A stretch of DNA of 64,000 nt, from contig CBDCYT010000002.1 of the NCBI GenBank assembly GCA_965224325.1, positions 78,150 through 142,149 of the forward strand, given 5' to 3'. The position numbers and the translations under genes were made by a program. Positions within the stretch are counted from its first letter, which is position 1, and each line of letters starts with the position of its first letter. Below, in pieces: positions 26,773-35,610 of this stretch. The notes beneath the pieces are model-generated. The model worked only from the letters and a program-made list of their open reading frames with translations. It had not been told where the DNA came from and did no database searches. This DNA comes from CBDCMJ01 sp965224325 (GTDB lineage: Bacteria; Chloroflexota; Dehalococcoidia; Lucifugimonadales; UBA3495).

Positions 26773-26838
26773 TTGAAGCTCTTTTCCCGGTCTCCCGGGC
26801 GGCGAATTTCCCTGGCAGATCCCCCGGTTAAAGCCTCG

Positions 26839-26867
26839 TTGCTTGGGGGAAATTGCTGTGCTATAAT
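26839..26867 (+). promoter_or_regulatory. Promoter of rpsO-pnp
   Basis: TTGCTT (26839-26844) and a consensus TATAAT (26862-26867) are spaced 17 bp, about 43 bp upstream of the rpsO start at 26910. Confidence 0.75.
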
Positions 26868-26909
26868 CGTTTTGATGTTATTGAGAGGATAGAGAGAACA
26901 ATAGCCCAG

Positions 26910-27176
26910 ATGCTAGACGGCGAAACGCGCACCCAGATCACTCGAGAGTACCGCCTCCACGAGAAGGACACCGGCTCAACCGAACTACAGGTAGCCATAT
27001 TAACCGAGAAAATCAGGCAACTGACAGACCACTTGCGAGTCCACAAAAAGGACGTTCACTCCCGCAGGGGTCTGGTGAATATGGTGTCCAAGCGCCGGAG
27101 CCTCCTAAACTACCTTACCTCAGAAGACGTAGGCCGTTACCAATCCCTAATATCCCGCTTAGGGTTGCGCCGCTAG
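26910..27176 (+). CDS. rpsO: 30S ribosomal protein S15
   Basis: The reading from ATG at 26910 gives 88 residues, the canonical S15 length, with the family core YRLHEKDTGSTELQVAILTEKI, HLRVHKKDVHSRRGLVNMVSKRRSLLNYL. An ATG at 26853 in the same frame would add 19 residues, but these fall on the promoter and are not S15-like. S15 binds the central domain of 16S rRNA early in 30S assembly. It precedes pnp, the common bacterial order. Confidence 0.95.
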   Translation: MLDGETRTQITREYRLHEKDTGSTELQVAILTEKIRQLTDHLRVHKKDVHSRRGLVNMVSKRRSLLNYLTSEDVGRYQSLISRLGLRR

Positions 27177-27186
27177 TCGCTCTTCT

Positions 27187-27212
27187 AAACAACACCCCTA
27201 GGGGTGTTGTTT
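27187..27212 (+). terminator. 26-bp perfect palindrome between rpsO and pnp
   Basis: AAACAACACCCC, TA, GGGGTGTTGTTT form a perfect 12-bp stem (27187-27198 / 27201-27212) starting 10 bp after the rpsO stop. Position and shape suit an attenuator or RNase III-type processing site limiting pnp read-through; the U-tract is only three long. Confidence 0.6.
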
Positions 27213-27266
27213 CACGTCTGGCCTTTATCCATCCAAAATTTAGAAAGACATCTCTAAGGTATTACT

Positions 27267-29534
27267 ATGCCCGCGACAGTGCATGAAACCATAGGCGAAG
27301 AAGAAATCATATTAGAAACCGGCAGGTTGGCTATGCAAGCCCACGGCGCAGTCACCGTGCGCCGCGGCGAAACCGTGGTGCTGGTCACCGCTGTCATGGC
27401 AGACCGGCCCAGGGCGGCGGACGTGGATTTTCTGCCGCTCACCGTGGACTATGAAGAGAGGCTTTACTCGGCAGGAAAGATACCGGGAAGCTTTTTCCGC
27501 AGGGAAGGAAGACCTGGCCAAGAAGCTACACTGGCGGCCCGTCTCACCGACCGTTCGATACGCCCCTTATTCCCCAAGAGCATTCACAATGACATCCAGA
27601 TCACCATAACGGTCCTATCGGCAGACCCAGAGCATCCGCCTGAGATTTTAGGCATGATAGGCGCGTCAGCAGCCCTATCCCTGTCCCAGATACCCTTTGA
27701 TGGCCCTATCGGCGCCAGCCGAGTCGCTTACAAGGATGGACACTACGCCATCAATCCCACCTATCAAGAGATGGCCGAAAGTCAACTCAACCTGATCGTA
27801 GCCAGCACTCCGGAAGCCATTATGATGGTGGAGGCGGGTTCCGACGAGGTCTCCGAAGAGATTATCTTGGAGGGAATCCGGCGCTCCCATGAGGCCAACC
27901 TGGCCACTATAAACCTGATTCAGGAGTTGACTGCTCAAGCCGGCAAGCCCAAGCTTGAGGCGCCTGCGGACGCCGAAACCGCCGAATCGTTGGGCCGGGA
28001 AATCGATGGGATTCTGAACGGGCGGTTGGCGGCGCTATTGGAAGGGAACCCGGACAAGGCCGCCATGGAAGCCGGGGAAGCAACGCTGGAAGCTGAAGTG
28101 GCCCAAAAACTGGCGGACCAGTACTCGCCGGTCCAAATCGCCGGAGGGTTTAAGAGCAGCCTTAGAGAGGAAGTCCGCCGGCGCATCTTGGAGCAAGGTC
28201 TCCGTCCCGACGGACGCGGGCCGACGGAGATACGCCCCATTACCTGCGAGGTGGGGGTATTGCCCCGCACCCACGGTTCGGGCTTGTTCACCCGGGGCCA
28301 AACCCAGGTGCTTTCCACGGTTACTCTCGGCTCGATGAGCATGAAGCAGACCCTTGACACCGTGGGGCCCGATGGGACCAAGCGCTTCATGCACCATTAC
28401 AACTTCCCGTCTTTTTCCACCGGTGAGGCGCGGCGAGTCGGCTCACCCGGCCGGCGGGAAATAGGCCACGGGGCCCTTGCGGAACGGGCAATCTTGTCCG
28501 CCCTGCCATCGGAAGAAGAGTTTCCCTACGCTATCCGGGTGGTTTCGGAGGTCCTTAGTTCCAACGGCAGCACGTCCATGGGCAGCGTCTGCGGCGCCAC
28601 ACTGGCCCTGCTGGACGCCGGTGTGCCGATGAAAGACACCGTTGCCGGAATCGCCATGGGACTGGTCTCCAGCGATGGTGGGAAGTATGCCGTGCTTAGC
28701 GACATCCAGGGGGTAGAAGACTTCTTGGGTGACATGGACTTCAAGGTGGCCGGCACCGCTAAAGGGATTAACGCTCTGCAAATGGACATCAAACTAAAGG
28801 GGCTTAACGAAGACATCCTGCGAGAGGCATTAGAACAGGCCCGGACCGGCAGAATGCACATCCTCGAAAAGATGAATCAGGTTATCAACCAGCCTCGCAC
28901 CGAGATGAGTCCATATGCCCCCAAGATGCTGCGCCTCCGGATCCCGGTGGAAAAGATCGGCGCCCTCATCGGACCTGGAGGCCGGGTCATTCGCGCCATC
29001 ATTGAGGAGACCGGCTGCTCCATCGACGTGCAGGATGACGGTTCAGTAACCATCGGTGGCGTCGATGGCTCGATGATGGAACGGGCCCGTTCCAAGGTTG
29101 ACAATCTCACTAGGGAATTGGCCATCGGCGATATATTCACCGGCAGCATCACCCGGATCACCAACTTCGGCGCTTTTGTCGAGTTGGTCCCCGGCCGCGA
29201 TGGGCTGGTGCGCTCCGGAGACATGGGCGATCTGGAAGAAGAGGAAGTCCGGGTAGGCAAAGAAATCACCGTCATGATTAACGAAATCGATGCCCAGGGC
29301 CGGATCAACCTGTCCCGGCGGGCCCTGTTCGGCGGCGAGGAAGGCCAACCTGCCGCCCCTCGCCCTGATTCCCGGCCTCCGGGCTTTGACCGGGCGAATG
29401 ACCGGCCCCGGGGACGCCCTGGCAGCTTTGGAGGACATAGCGGAAACGGCGGCGGACGGGGCCGCGCCGGTGGACCCAGGCAGGGAGGACCGGACCGGCG
29501 CTTCACGGGAGGAAGCGGACCCAGGCAGAGCTAG
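27267..29534 (+). CDS. pnp: Polynucleotide phosphorylase
   Basis: The 755-residue protein has the full PNPase layout: first RNase PH domain (SFFRREGRPGQEATLAARLTDRSIRPLF), helical linker, second RNase PH domain with KRFMHHYNFPSFSTGEARR and GSTSMGSVCGATLALLDAGVP (about 435-460), KH domain with IGALIGPGGRVIRAIIEETG (about 570), and S1 domain with GDIFTGSITRITNFGAFVEL. A Gly/Arg/Pro-rich tail of about 60 residues ends the protein. The enzyme degrades RNA 3'-5' by phosphorolysis in the degradosome. It is co-transcribed with rpsO. Confidence 0.97.
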   Translation: MPATVHETIGEEEIILETGRLAMQAHGAVTVRRGETVVLVTAVMADRPRAADVDFLPLTVDYEERLYSAGKIPGSFFRREGRPGQEATLAARLTDRSIRPLFPKSIHNDIQITITVLSADPEHPPEILGMIGASAALSLSQIPFDGPIGASRVAYKDGHYAINPTYQEMAESQLNLIVASTPEAIMMVEAGSDEVSEEIILEGIRRSHEANLATINLIQELTAQAGKPKLEAPADAETAESLGREIDGILNGRLAALLEGNPDKAAMEAGEATLEAEVAQKLADQYSPVQIAGGFKSSLREEVRRRILEQGLRPDGRGPTEIRPITCEVGVLPRTHGSGLFTRGQTQVLSTVTLGSMSMKQTLDTVGPDGTKRFMHHYNFPSFSTGEARRVGSPGRREIGHGALAERAILSALPSEEEFPYAIRVVSEVLSSNGSTSMGSVCGATLALLDAGVPMKDTVAGIAMGLVSSDGGKYAVLSDIQGVEDFLGDMDFKVAGTAKGINALQMDIKLKGLNEDILREALEQARTGRMHILEKMNQVINQPRTEMSPYAPKMLRLRIPVEKIGALIGPGGRVIRAIIEETGCSIDVQDDGSVTIGGVDGSMMERARSKVDNLTRELAIGDIFTGSITRITNFGAFVELVPGRDGLVRSGDMGDLEEEEVRVGKEITVMINEIDAQGRINLSRRALFGGEEGQPAAPRPDSRPPGFDRANDRPRGRPGSFGGHSGNGGGRGRAGGPRQGGPDRRFTGGSGPRQS

Positions 29535-29597
29535 CCGGGGAGCCCCACCTTCGGGTTAGGCCTTTAGAGGCCTCTTTAATCCAGTGCTTTAAAGTGA

Positions 29598-29631
29598 CCC
29601 CTTCCCCTCTGTACAGAGAGGAAGGGGTTTT
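29598..29631 (+). terminator. Intrinsic terminator downstream of pnp
   Basis: CCCCTTCC (29598-29605) pairs with GGAAGGGG (29620-29627), with further inner pairing around CCTCTGTACAGAG, followed by TTTT. It lies 64 bp after the pnp stop. Confidence 0.75.
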
Positions 29632-29634
29632 ACT

Positions 29635-29742
29635 ACTGCGCTGATAGAAGACCCCTGGAGTTACCGGCGCAGTCCCCTGTACAGGGGACGGGGTTTTGTG
29701 ACTGAGCTGATAGAAGACCTCTGGAGTTACCGGAGCAGTCCC
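29635..29742. repeat. 42-bp direct repeat with hairpin spacer
   Basis: ACTGCGCTGATAGAAGACCC... (29635-29676) recurs as ACTGAGCTGATAGAAGACCT... (29701-29742), offset 66 bp, with few substitutions. The spacer carries CCCCTGTACAGGGG followed by ACGGGGTTTT, another terminator-like hairpin. The block lies between pnp and dapB. Confidence 0.8.
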
Positions 29743-29846
29743 CGCGAGGGATGTGCCGTTTCTCAGTTCCGTTTTCTTTCCGTACCGCTCCATCCATGTT
29801 AATATCTATGCCTATTTCAAGCTTGCGACACCGTTAGGGAGTAGCA

Positions 29847-30635
29847 ATGGAATCCATAGCAGTCGTAGTCAATGGCGCAACGGGGAAAATGGGTACGGAA
29901 ACCGTAGCGGCGGTCACCCAGCAAGAGGATATGACCTTGGTAGGGGCCACCTGTCTGCGAGACCGAGGCCCCCGACTGACGTTGCCGGACGGCGGCCAGG
30001 CGCCCCTGTCCTCCAACTTAGAGGAGTTGATAGGCAACACTCGACCCGACGTGGTAGTGGACTTCACCAACGCCGGCGCCTGCATGGAGGCCGCGTTGGT
30101 GAGTGCGGCTCATTCCGTTAATCTGGTCCTGGGTTCCAGTGGCCTTACCCAAGACCACTTGGAGCAACTGGACGCCTTGGCCCATGACAAGGGCATCGGC
30201 ATCATCGTGGCGCCCAACTTCGCCTTGGGGGCGGTAATACTGAAACGATTGGTGGAGCAAGCGGCGCCCTATTTCGAGTACGTGGATATTGTGGAGGCTC
30301 ATCACGAGGCTAAGATCGACGCTCCTTCGGGATTCGCTGTGGCCTTGGCCAGGAGCATAGGAGACCAAAAACAGTTCACCCGCAACTACCCGGAGAGAGA
30401 GAACTTGCCCAATACGCGAGGAGGCGAGTATAACGGGGTTAGCGTGCACAGTATTCGGATGCCGGGACGTAGCGCCCATCACGAGGTTGTGCTCGGCGCC
30501 CCTGGTCAAACGGTGTCCTTGCGTCATGACACCTTGGGCCGCGAGTGCTATATGCCCGGGGTGCTGCGCTGCATCCGTGAAGTTGTGAACCGGCCGGGCC
30601 TTGTGGTAGGCTTGGAGAATATCCTCGGCTTGTAG
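29847..30635 (+). CDS. dapB: 4-hydroxy-tetrahydrodipicolinate reductase
   Basis: The 262-residue protein shows the DapB features: nucleotide-binding VVNGATGKMGTETVAAV at the N-terminus, VVVDFTNAGACMEAA, ALSP-like APNFALGAVILKRLVEQAA, and the substrate-binding EAHHEAKIDAPSGFAVALA (about 151-170). It reduces HTPA to tetrahydrodipicolinate in lysine/DAP synthesis. It is the first gene of a dapB-asd-dapA operon: the asd start is 10 bp after its stop. ATG has GGGAG 5 bp upstream. Confidence 0.95.
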   Translation: MESIAVVVNGATGKMGTETVAAVTQQEDMTLVGATCLRDRGPRLTLPDGGQAPLSSNLEELIGNTRPDVVVDFTNAGACMEAALVSAAHSVNLVLGSSGLTQDHLEQLDALAHDKGIGIIVAPNFALGAVILKRLVEQAAPYFEYVDIVEAHHEAKIDAPSGFAVALARSIGDQKQFTRNYPERENLPNTRGGEYNGVSVHSIRMPGRSAHHEVVLGAPGQTVSLRHDTLGRECYMPGVLRCIREVVNRPGLVVGLENILGL

Positions 30636-30645
30636 GTGCCCAAAC

Positions 30646-31686
30646 GTGAAAGACCTCACCATTGCCGTCGTCGGTGCAACCGGTGCTGTGGGCGCCGAGT
30701 TCTTCCGCATCATGGAGCAACGCTACCCGGTGTTGCCCAGGTTCAAGGCGCTGGCTTCCAGCCGTTCGGCGGGGAAGCGGCTTCAGGTAGGTGAGCAGGA
30801 CCTGGTTGTGGAGGAAACTACCGAAGACTCCTTTGCCGGCGTGGACATAGCCTTTATTTCGGTCAACGCCGATGGCAGCCGGCGCTTCGCCCCAGCTGCG
30901 GCCGCCGCCGGGGCCGTGGTCATCGACGACAGCTCGGCTTTTCGGATGCTGGAGACGACGCCCCTGGTGGTGCCCGAGGTCAACGGCCCCGACGTGGAGT
31001 GGCACCAAGGCGTTATTTCCATCCCCAACTGCTCCACGACGCCTTTGGTGATGGTGGCCCATCCCCTCCACGTTATCAATCCTGTGGTAAGGATTGTGGC
31101 CGATACGTATCAATCGGTCTCGGGCGCCGGTAGTGGGCCCATGGCTGAGCTAAGAGACCAGGCCAGGGACATCCTGGAGGGTAAGAAGGCCAACCCCCAA
31201 GCCATGGAGCAACAAATCGCCTTTAACGTGATTCCGCGAATCGACCGCGTCCTCCCAGACGGCTACACCGCCGAGGAGGAAAAGATGCGCCGGGAGACCT
31301 GCAAGATCATGCACGCCCCGGACATTCGGGTGTCGGCTACCTGCGTGCGCGTGCCGGTGTACGTTTCCCACAGTGCGGCCGTCCACATGGAGTTCGAGCA
31401 CCCCATATCTCCCGAGGAGGCCCGGGACCTGCTTAACGCAGCCCCCGGGGTGACGGTGCTGGACGATCCTTCCCAGAACTTGTATCCGATGCCTTGGGAC
31501 GCGACCGGCGCCGACGAGGTGTTCGTGGGGAGAATCCGTCAGGACTCCTCTCATCCCAGAGGATTGGCCATGTGGATTGTGGCGGACAATCTGAGGAAGG
31601 GGGCCGCGCTCAATTCAATCCAGATCGCGGAAGAGTTAGTGTCCAGGGGTCTCATAGCACCCCGGGCCAGAAGCGGCGTAGTCTAG
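30646..31686 (+). CDS. asd: Aspartate-semialdehyde dehydrogenase
   Basis: The 346-residue protein has the N-terminal IAVVGATGAVGAEFFRIM nucleotide motif, ALASSRSAGKRL, the catalytic-cysteine segment SIPNCSTTPLVM (Cys near residue 128), TYQSVSGAGSGPMAEL, and the C-terminal TCVRVPVYVSHSAAVHMEFEHP with the conserved His. It converts aspartyl phosphate to aspartate semialdehyde at the branch to lysine, threonine and methionine. GTG at 30646 starts 10 bp after dapB; dapA follows after 22 bp. Confidence 0.95.
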   Translation: MKDLTIAVVGATGAVGAEFFRIMEQRYPVLPRFKALASSRSAGKRLQVGEQDLVVEETTEDSFAGVDIAFISVNADGSRRFAPAAAAAGAVVIDDSSAFRMLETTPLVVPEVNGPDVEWHQGVISIPNCSTTPLVMVAHPLHVINPVVRIVADTYQSVSGAGSGPMAELRDQARDILEGKKANPQAMEQQIAFNVIPRIDRVLPDGYTAEEEKMRRETCKIMHAPDIRVSATCVRVPVYVSHSAAVHMEFEHPISPEEARDLLNAAPGVTVLDDPSQNLYPMPWDATGADEVFVGRIRQDSSHPRGLAMWIVADNLRKGAALNSIQIAEELVSRGLIAPRARSGVV

Positions 31687-31708
31687 GATCGCTATTGGGA
31701 GGGCTGGC

Positions 31709-32605
31709 ATGAAAGAGATAGGCAGGCTGATTACCGCCATGGTAACCCCGTTCGATGAGCAAGGACAGGTGGACTACGAGCAGGCCAAGCGGCTGGCTGC
31801 CGCCATGCTGGCCTCCGGCAGCGACGGCGTTATCTTGTCGGGCACTACCGGAGAGTCGCCCACTCTCAGTACCGAGGAAAAACTTCGCTTGGTGTCCGAG
31901 GTCAAGGGAGCCGTCGGGGACAGCGGCGCCATCATCGCCGGCACCGGCAACTACAACACTGCCGAGAGCATCGAGCTCAGCCAGGAAGCGGAACGAGCCG
32001 GGGCCGACGGTCTGCTGCTGGTGGTGCCCTACTACAATAAACCGCCTCAAGAGGGCCTGTACCAGCATTTCAAGGCCATCGCCGGAAAAGTCAGCTTGCC
32101 CTGCATCGTCTACAACGTAACCAGCCGCACCAGCTTGAACATGAGCCACGAGACCACCATTCGCCTGAGCGAGATCGACAACATCATAGGCGTCAAAGAA
32201 GCGGGCAGCGACATGGACCAGATCACCCGCATCATAGATGGGGCCAAGCCCGGCTTTCTAGTGTGGAGCGGGAACGATAACGAGACCTACTACATCATGG
32301 CCACCGGGGGTTACGGCGTGGTCAGCGTTGCCTCTCACCTGGTGGGCAACCAGATCAAGCAGATGATGGGTTATGTGCTGGAAGGAGACGTGGAGCAGGC
32401 GGCAGCGGAACACCGAAGGCTCCTTCCTTTGTTCAAGGTGTTGTTCATCGTCTCCAACCCAATCCCGGTTAAGCATGCCCTGAATCACGTTGGCTTCAAC
32501 GTGGGTAACCCGCGGCTGCCCCTGGTTCCGGCCGATCCCAAGTCGGCGGCTCAAATCGAAGAGGTGCTGAGCGGGTACCAGGTAGATGTCCCCGTGCCCG
32601 CCTAA
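31709..32605 (+). CDS. dapA: 4-hydroxy-tetrahydrodipicolinate synthase
   Basis: The 298-residue product has the DapA signatures: GRLITAMVTPFDEQGQVDYE, GVILSGTTGESPTLSTEEK, IAGTGNYNTAESIELSQEAE, the catalytic-tyrosine region CIVYNVTSRTS and the Schiff-base lysine in IIGVKEAGSDM (about residue 163). It condenses aspartate semialdehyde with pyruvate. It is the last gene of dapB-asd-dapA, with GGGAGGG 5 bp before the ATG and a long hairpin after the stop. Confidence 0.95.
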   Translation: MKEIGRLITAMVTPFDEQGQVDYEQAKRLAAAMLASGSDGVILSGTTGESPTLSTEEKLRLVSEVKGAVGDSGAIIAGTGNYNTAESIELSQEAERAGADGLLLVVPYYNKPPQEGLYQHFKAIAGKVSLPCIVYNVTSRTSLNMSHETTIRLSEIDNIIGVKEAGSDMDQITRIIDGAKPGFLVWSGNDNETYYIMATGGYGVVSVASHLVGNQIKQMMGYVLEGDVEQAAAEHRRLLPLFKVLFIVSNPIPVKHALNHVGFNVGNPRLPLVPADPKSAAQIEEVLSGYQVDVPVPA

Positions 32606-32670
32606 GCCCCGGCGCGGTCCCGAGAAACCCCTCGGGCAAATCAAGCAACCAATAAAACAATAGCAAGGCA

Positions 32671-32726
32671 AACGCAAACACCCGGCCAACTTAAGTAGGT
32701 CTTTAAGTTGGGCGGGTGTTTGCGTT
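32671..32726. terminator. 24-bp stem hairpin between convergent dapA and purA
   Basis: AACGCAAACACCCGGCCAAC-TTAA (32671-32694) pairs with 32703-32726 over 24 bp with one mismatch and an 8-nt loop. Placed between two convergent operons, it probably serves as a bidirectional terminator, though U-tracts are weak. Confidence 0.65.
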
Positions 32727-32831
32727 CACGCCCCCGCCTCGTTATTTGAACCAGGGAGTGGCTACGCTAACCATGAAATGCGGGTGGGAAACGTTGATAG
32801 TCTTAATCCGGGGCCGAGGCAGCGAGAGTGA

Positions 32832-34118
32832 TCAGTGTATGACCTGTTCCACCCGGATGGTTTCATCCCGGCTGGGGCCCGTGGAAATCACCTGGAACCG
32901 GCACCCCACTAGTTCCTCGATCCTCCGCACGTAAGCGATAGCGGAGTCGGGCAGCTCCGCCAGGCTGGTGGCGCTGGCGGTAGGCCGGTCCCAACCGGGC
33001 AATTCCTCGTAAACCGGTTGGCACCGGGACAGCAAGTTGGTGTTAGCCGGGAACCGGCTTATTTCCTGGTTGTCGGCCACGTAGCCCACGCACAGCTTGA
33101 CAGTGGGGAAACCATCCAGAATGTCCAGCCGGGTCAGGACCAGCCCCGTGAAGCCGTTCACTAAGCAGCTATATTTGGCGGCCACGGCGTCAAACCAGCC
33201 GACGCGGCGAGGTCGGCCGGTGGTAGTGCCGTATTCCTGGGCCTTTTCCCGTAACCCTTCGGCGACCTCACCGTGCATTTCTGAAGGCATGGGCCCCCCG
33301 CCTACGCGAGTGGAGTAGGCCTTGAAGACTCCCAATGCGCCGACGATGGCTTGGGGACTGAGGCCCAATCCGGTACAGGCGCCGCCGATGGACGGCGAGG
33401 AAGAAGTCACGTAGGGGTAGGACCCATGGTCGATGTCCAGAAGTGTGCCTTGGGCCCCTTCCAGGAGCACTCGTTTGTCGTCGGCCAGCAAGTCCTGAAC
33501 GAGGTGCTCTGTGGCGCAAGCGTAGGGCCCCAAATCTTCGGCCCAGCTGAGGCACTTTTCCAGAACGGCTTCCATGGCTATGGGTTCACCACCATAGACC
33601 TTGGTGATGAGCGCGTTCTTGGCCGCTAGGGCGTGTTCCAACCGGAGGACAAGGACGTCCCAGTCCTGCAGATCGCCCACTCGAATGCCCACACGGGCGA
33701 TCTTGTCCGCGTAGGCGGGACCGACTCCACGTCCGGTGGTGCCCAACGCGCCGGCGCCCCTGGCTTGTTCCTCCAAGCTGTCCAGGAGTATGTGATATGG
33801 CATAACCAAGTGGGCGCGCTCACTTACGTAGAATTTGCTGATATCGATGCCCCGGGAGGACAGCATCGCTAGTTCACCCAAGAGCACGTCCGGGTCTACC
33901 ACCACCCCGTTGCCAATGACGCCGTACACTTCGGGCCAGCATATGCCGGAAGGAACAAGATGAAGTTGGAACTTGCCGAGGTCGTTGACCACCGTGTGGC
34001 CGGCGTTGCTGCCGCCGGCGAAGCGAACAACGCAGTCTACCTCACTAGCCAGGTAGTCGATTACCTTTCCCTTGCCCTCATCGCCCCACTGTCCACCGAT
34101 TACGCCGTAGGCCGGCAT
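32832..34118 (-). CDS. purA: Adenylosuccinate synthase
   Basis: The 428-residue protein is full length, with the GTP-binding start IGGQWGDEGKGKVIDYLA, the IMP/aspartate region FAGGSNAGHTVV, GTTGRGVGPAYADK, LLEGAQGTLLDIDHGSYPYVTSS and the GRPRRVGWFDAVAAKYS motif. It makes adenylosuccinate from IMP, aspartate and GTP in AMP synthesis. ATG at 34118 has AAGGAG 5 bp upstream. It stands alone on the minus strand. Confidence 0.97.
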   Translation of the reverse strand: MPAYGVIGGQWGDEGKGKVIDYLASEVDCVVRFAGGSNAGHTVVNDLGKFQLHLVPSGICWPEVYGVIGNGVVVDPDVLLGELAMLSSRGIDISKFYVSERAHLVMPYHILLDSLEEQARGAGALGTTGRGVGPAYADKIARVGIRVGDLQDWDVLVLRLEHALAAKNALITKVYGGEPIAMEAVLEKCLSWAEDLGPYACATEHLVQDLLADDKRVLLEGAQGTLLDIDHGSYPYVTSSSPSIGGACTGLGLSPQAIVGALGVFKAYSTRVGGGPMPSEMHGEVAEGLREKAQEYGTTTGRPRRVGWFDAVAAKYSCLVNGFTGLVLTRLDILDGFPTVKLCVGYVADNQEISRFPANTNLLSRCQPVYEELPGWDRPTASATSLAELPDSAIAYVRRIEELVGCRFQVISTGPSRDETIRVEQVIH

Positions 34119-34247
34119 TGTAACTCCTTATTTCGTTGCACATGGCTCCCGCCCACATGAAACCGGGGGCGAAAGCCAACGCGGAGTATAACAAAAAGGC
34201 TGGACCTTGGAAAGTGAAGGTATGACATAATCAGGGTTTTTTCGTTC

Positions 34248-34447
34248 TTCCGTCATTCCCGCGCTTCCGTCATTCCCGCGCTTCCGTCATTCCCACCCTT
34301 CCGTCATTCCCACCCTTCCGTCATTCCCACCCTTCCGTCATTCCCGCCCTTCCGTCATTCCCGCCCTTCCGTCATTCCCGCCCTTCCGTCATTCCCGCGC
34401 TTCCGTCATTCCCACCCTTCCGTCATTCCCGCCCTTCCGTCATTCCC
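34248..34447. repeat. 17-bp minisatellite, 12 units, upstream of mnmA
   Basis: Twelve consecutive units of the type TTCCGTCATTCCCGCCC start at 34248 and recur exactly every 17 bp to 34447. Variation is confined to the last four positions (GCGC, ACCC, GCCC). The core is the reverse complement of the 16-bp array at 5769-5928 and of the dispersed CGTCATTCCC repeat. It ends 67 bp before the mnmA start, within the purA-mnmA divergent promoter region. Confidence 0.95.
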
Positions 34448-34514
34448 GAGGGCGTCGGCTTAGTTGTGCCCGGACTCCGGGCTATGCTAGGCTGTCGCTG
34501 AGGAACTAAGACGG

Positions 34515-35603
34515 ATGGCGAAAAAAGTAATTGTCGCAATGAGTGGCGGGGTCGACTCGTCGGTTGCCGCCTTGCTGTTGCAGCGTCAGGGCTATGACGT
34601 GGTGGGGGTGACCATGAAGCTATTCAGCTTGGAGCATGCCGACCTGCCCCCTCAATATCAAGGCTGCTGTACCCTCGATGACGTCGAAGACGCCAGGAGC
34701 GTGTGCCGGACATTGGGCGTACCCCATTATGTCTTCAACGTGCAACAGGAATTCCAGGACCACGTGATAGATTACTTTTGCTCCGAGTACCAAAATGGCC
34801 GTACGCCGCATCCCTGCATTGCTTGCAATGACAAAATCAAGTTCAACTTCCTGATTAGGCGTGCGGCGGCTCTACAGGCCGATTACGTGGCTACCGGGCA
34901 CTACGCCAGCATTGAGCCCACTCCCATGGGGATGGTGTTGAAAAAGGCGGTGGACCCCGGGAAGGACCAGTCCTACGTGCTGTTTGGCATGGGACAAGAA
35001 CAACTCGCCCGCACCCTAATGCCAGTTGGCGAGCATACTAAAGAGGCGATACGGGAGATGGCGCTGGACGCCGGATTCGACAACGCCGGCAAGCCGGACA
35101 GCCAGGACATCTGCTTCATCCCCTTCGGCGACTACAAGGAGTTTTTGAAAGAGCGCATCACGCCTGTGCCCGGCGACATTGTGGATACCGATGGCGTGGT
35201 CCTTGGGCAGCACCAAGGCATCGAGTTCTATACCGTGGGACAACGCCGCGGCCTTGGTCTGGCCGATGGCGAGCCCAAGTATGTACTCAGGATCGAGCCG
35301 GAGGGCAACCGGGTGGTCGTAGGTCCTGAGGCCGGGCTTTACCGCGATCGCGTTTGGCTTTCCCGTGTCAACTATGTTCTGGGATCACCGCCGTCCCAGC
35401 CGTTGGAGGTGGGCGTCAAGATTCGCTACCAGTCCCAAGAAGCCCAAGCGGTCCTCCATCCGTCCCCTGAAGCCGCGCTATTGTGCTTCGACTCGCCGCA
35501 GCGGGCCGTGACTCCGGGGCAGGCCGCGGTATTCTACCAGGGCAACCTGCTGTTGGGGGGTGGCATCATCGAGGGAAATATACCAGGGACCGCGATCCTT
35601 TAG
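34515..35603 (+). CDS. mnmA: tRNA-specific 2-thiouridylase MnmA
   Basis: The 362-residue protein has the PP-loop ATPase motif AMSGGVDSSVAALLLQRQG at the N-terminus, the catalytic cysteine in NGRTPHPCIACN (about 102) and the second cysteine in GKPDSQDICFIPFG (about 202), with ATGHYASIEP between. It thiolates U34 of tRNA-Glu, -Gln and -Lys in the cytoplasm. It begins a mnmA-rnhB-yraN operon: the rnhB ATG is 7 bp after its stop. Confidence 0.96.
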   Translation: MAKKVIVAMSGGVDSSVAALLLQRQGYDVVGVTMKLFSLEHADLPPQYQGCCTLDDVEDARSVCRTLGVPHYVFNVQQEFQDHVIDYFCSEYQNGRTPHPCIACNDKIKFNFLIRRAAALQADYVATGHYASIEPTPMGMVLKKAVDPGKDQSYVLFGMGQEQLARTLMPVGEHTKEAIREMALDAGFDNAGKPDSQDICFIPFGDYKEFLKERITPVPGDIVDTDGVVLGQHQGIEFYTVGQRRGLGLADGEPKYVLRIEPEGNRVVVGPEAGLYRDRVWLSRVNYVLGSPPSQPLEVGVKIRYQSQEAQAVLHPSPEAALLCFDSPQRAVTPGQAAVFYQGNLLLGGGIIEGNIPGTAIL

Positions 35604-35610
35604 TAATCCG

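Noticed and set aside
34248..34447. CRISPR array
   Set aside because: Units are 17 bp head to tail with no unique spacers and no cas genes nearby; it is a minisatellite. The same holds for 5769-5928.
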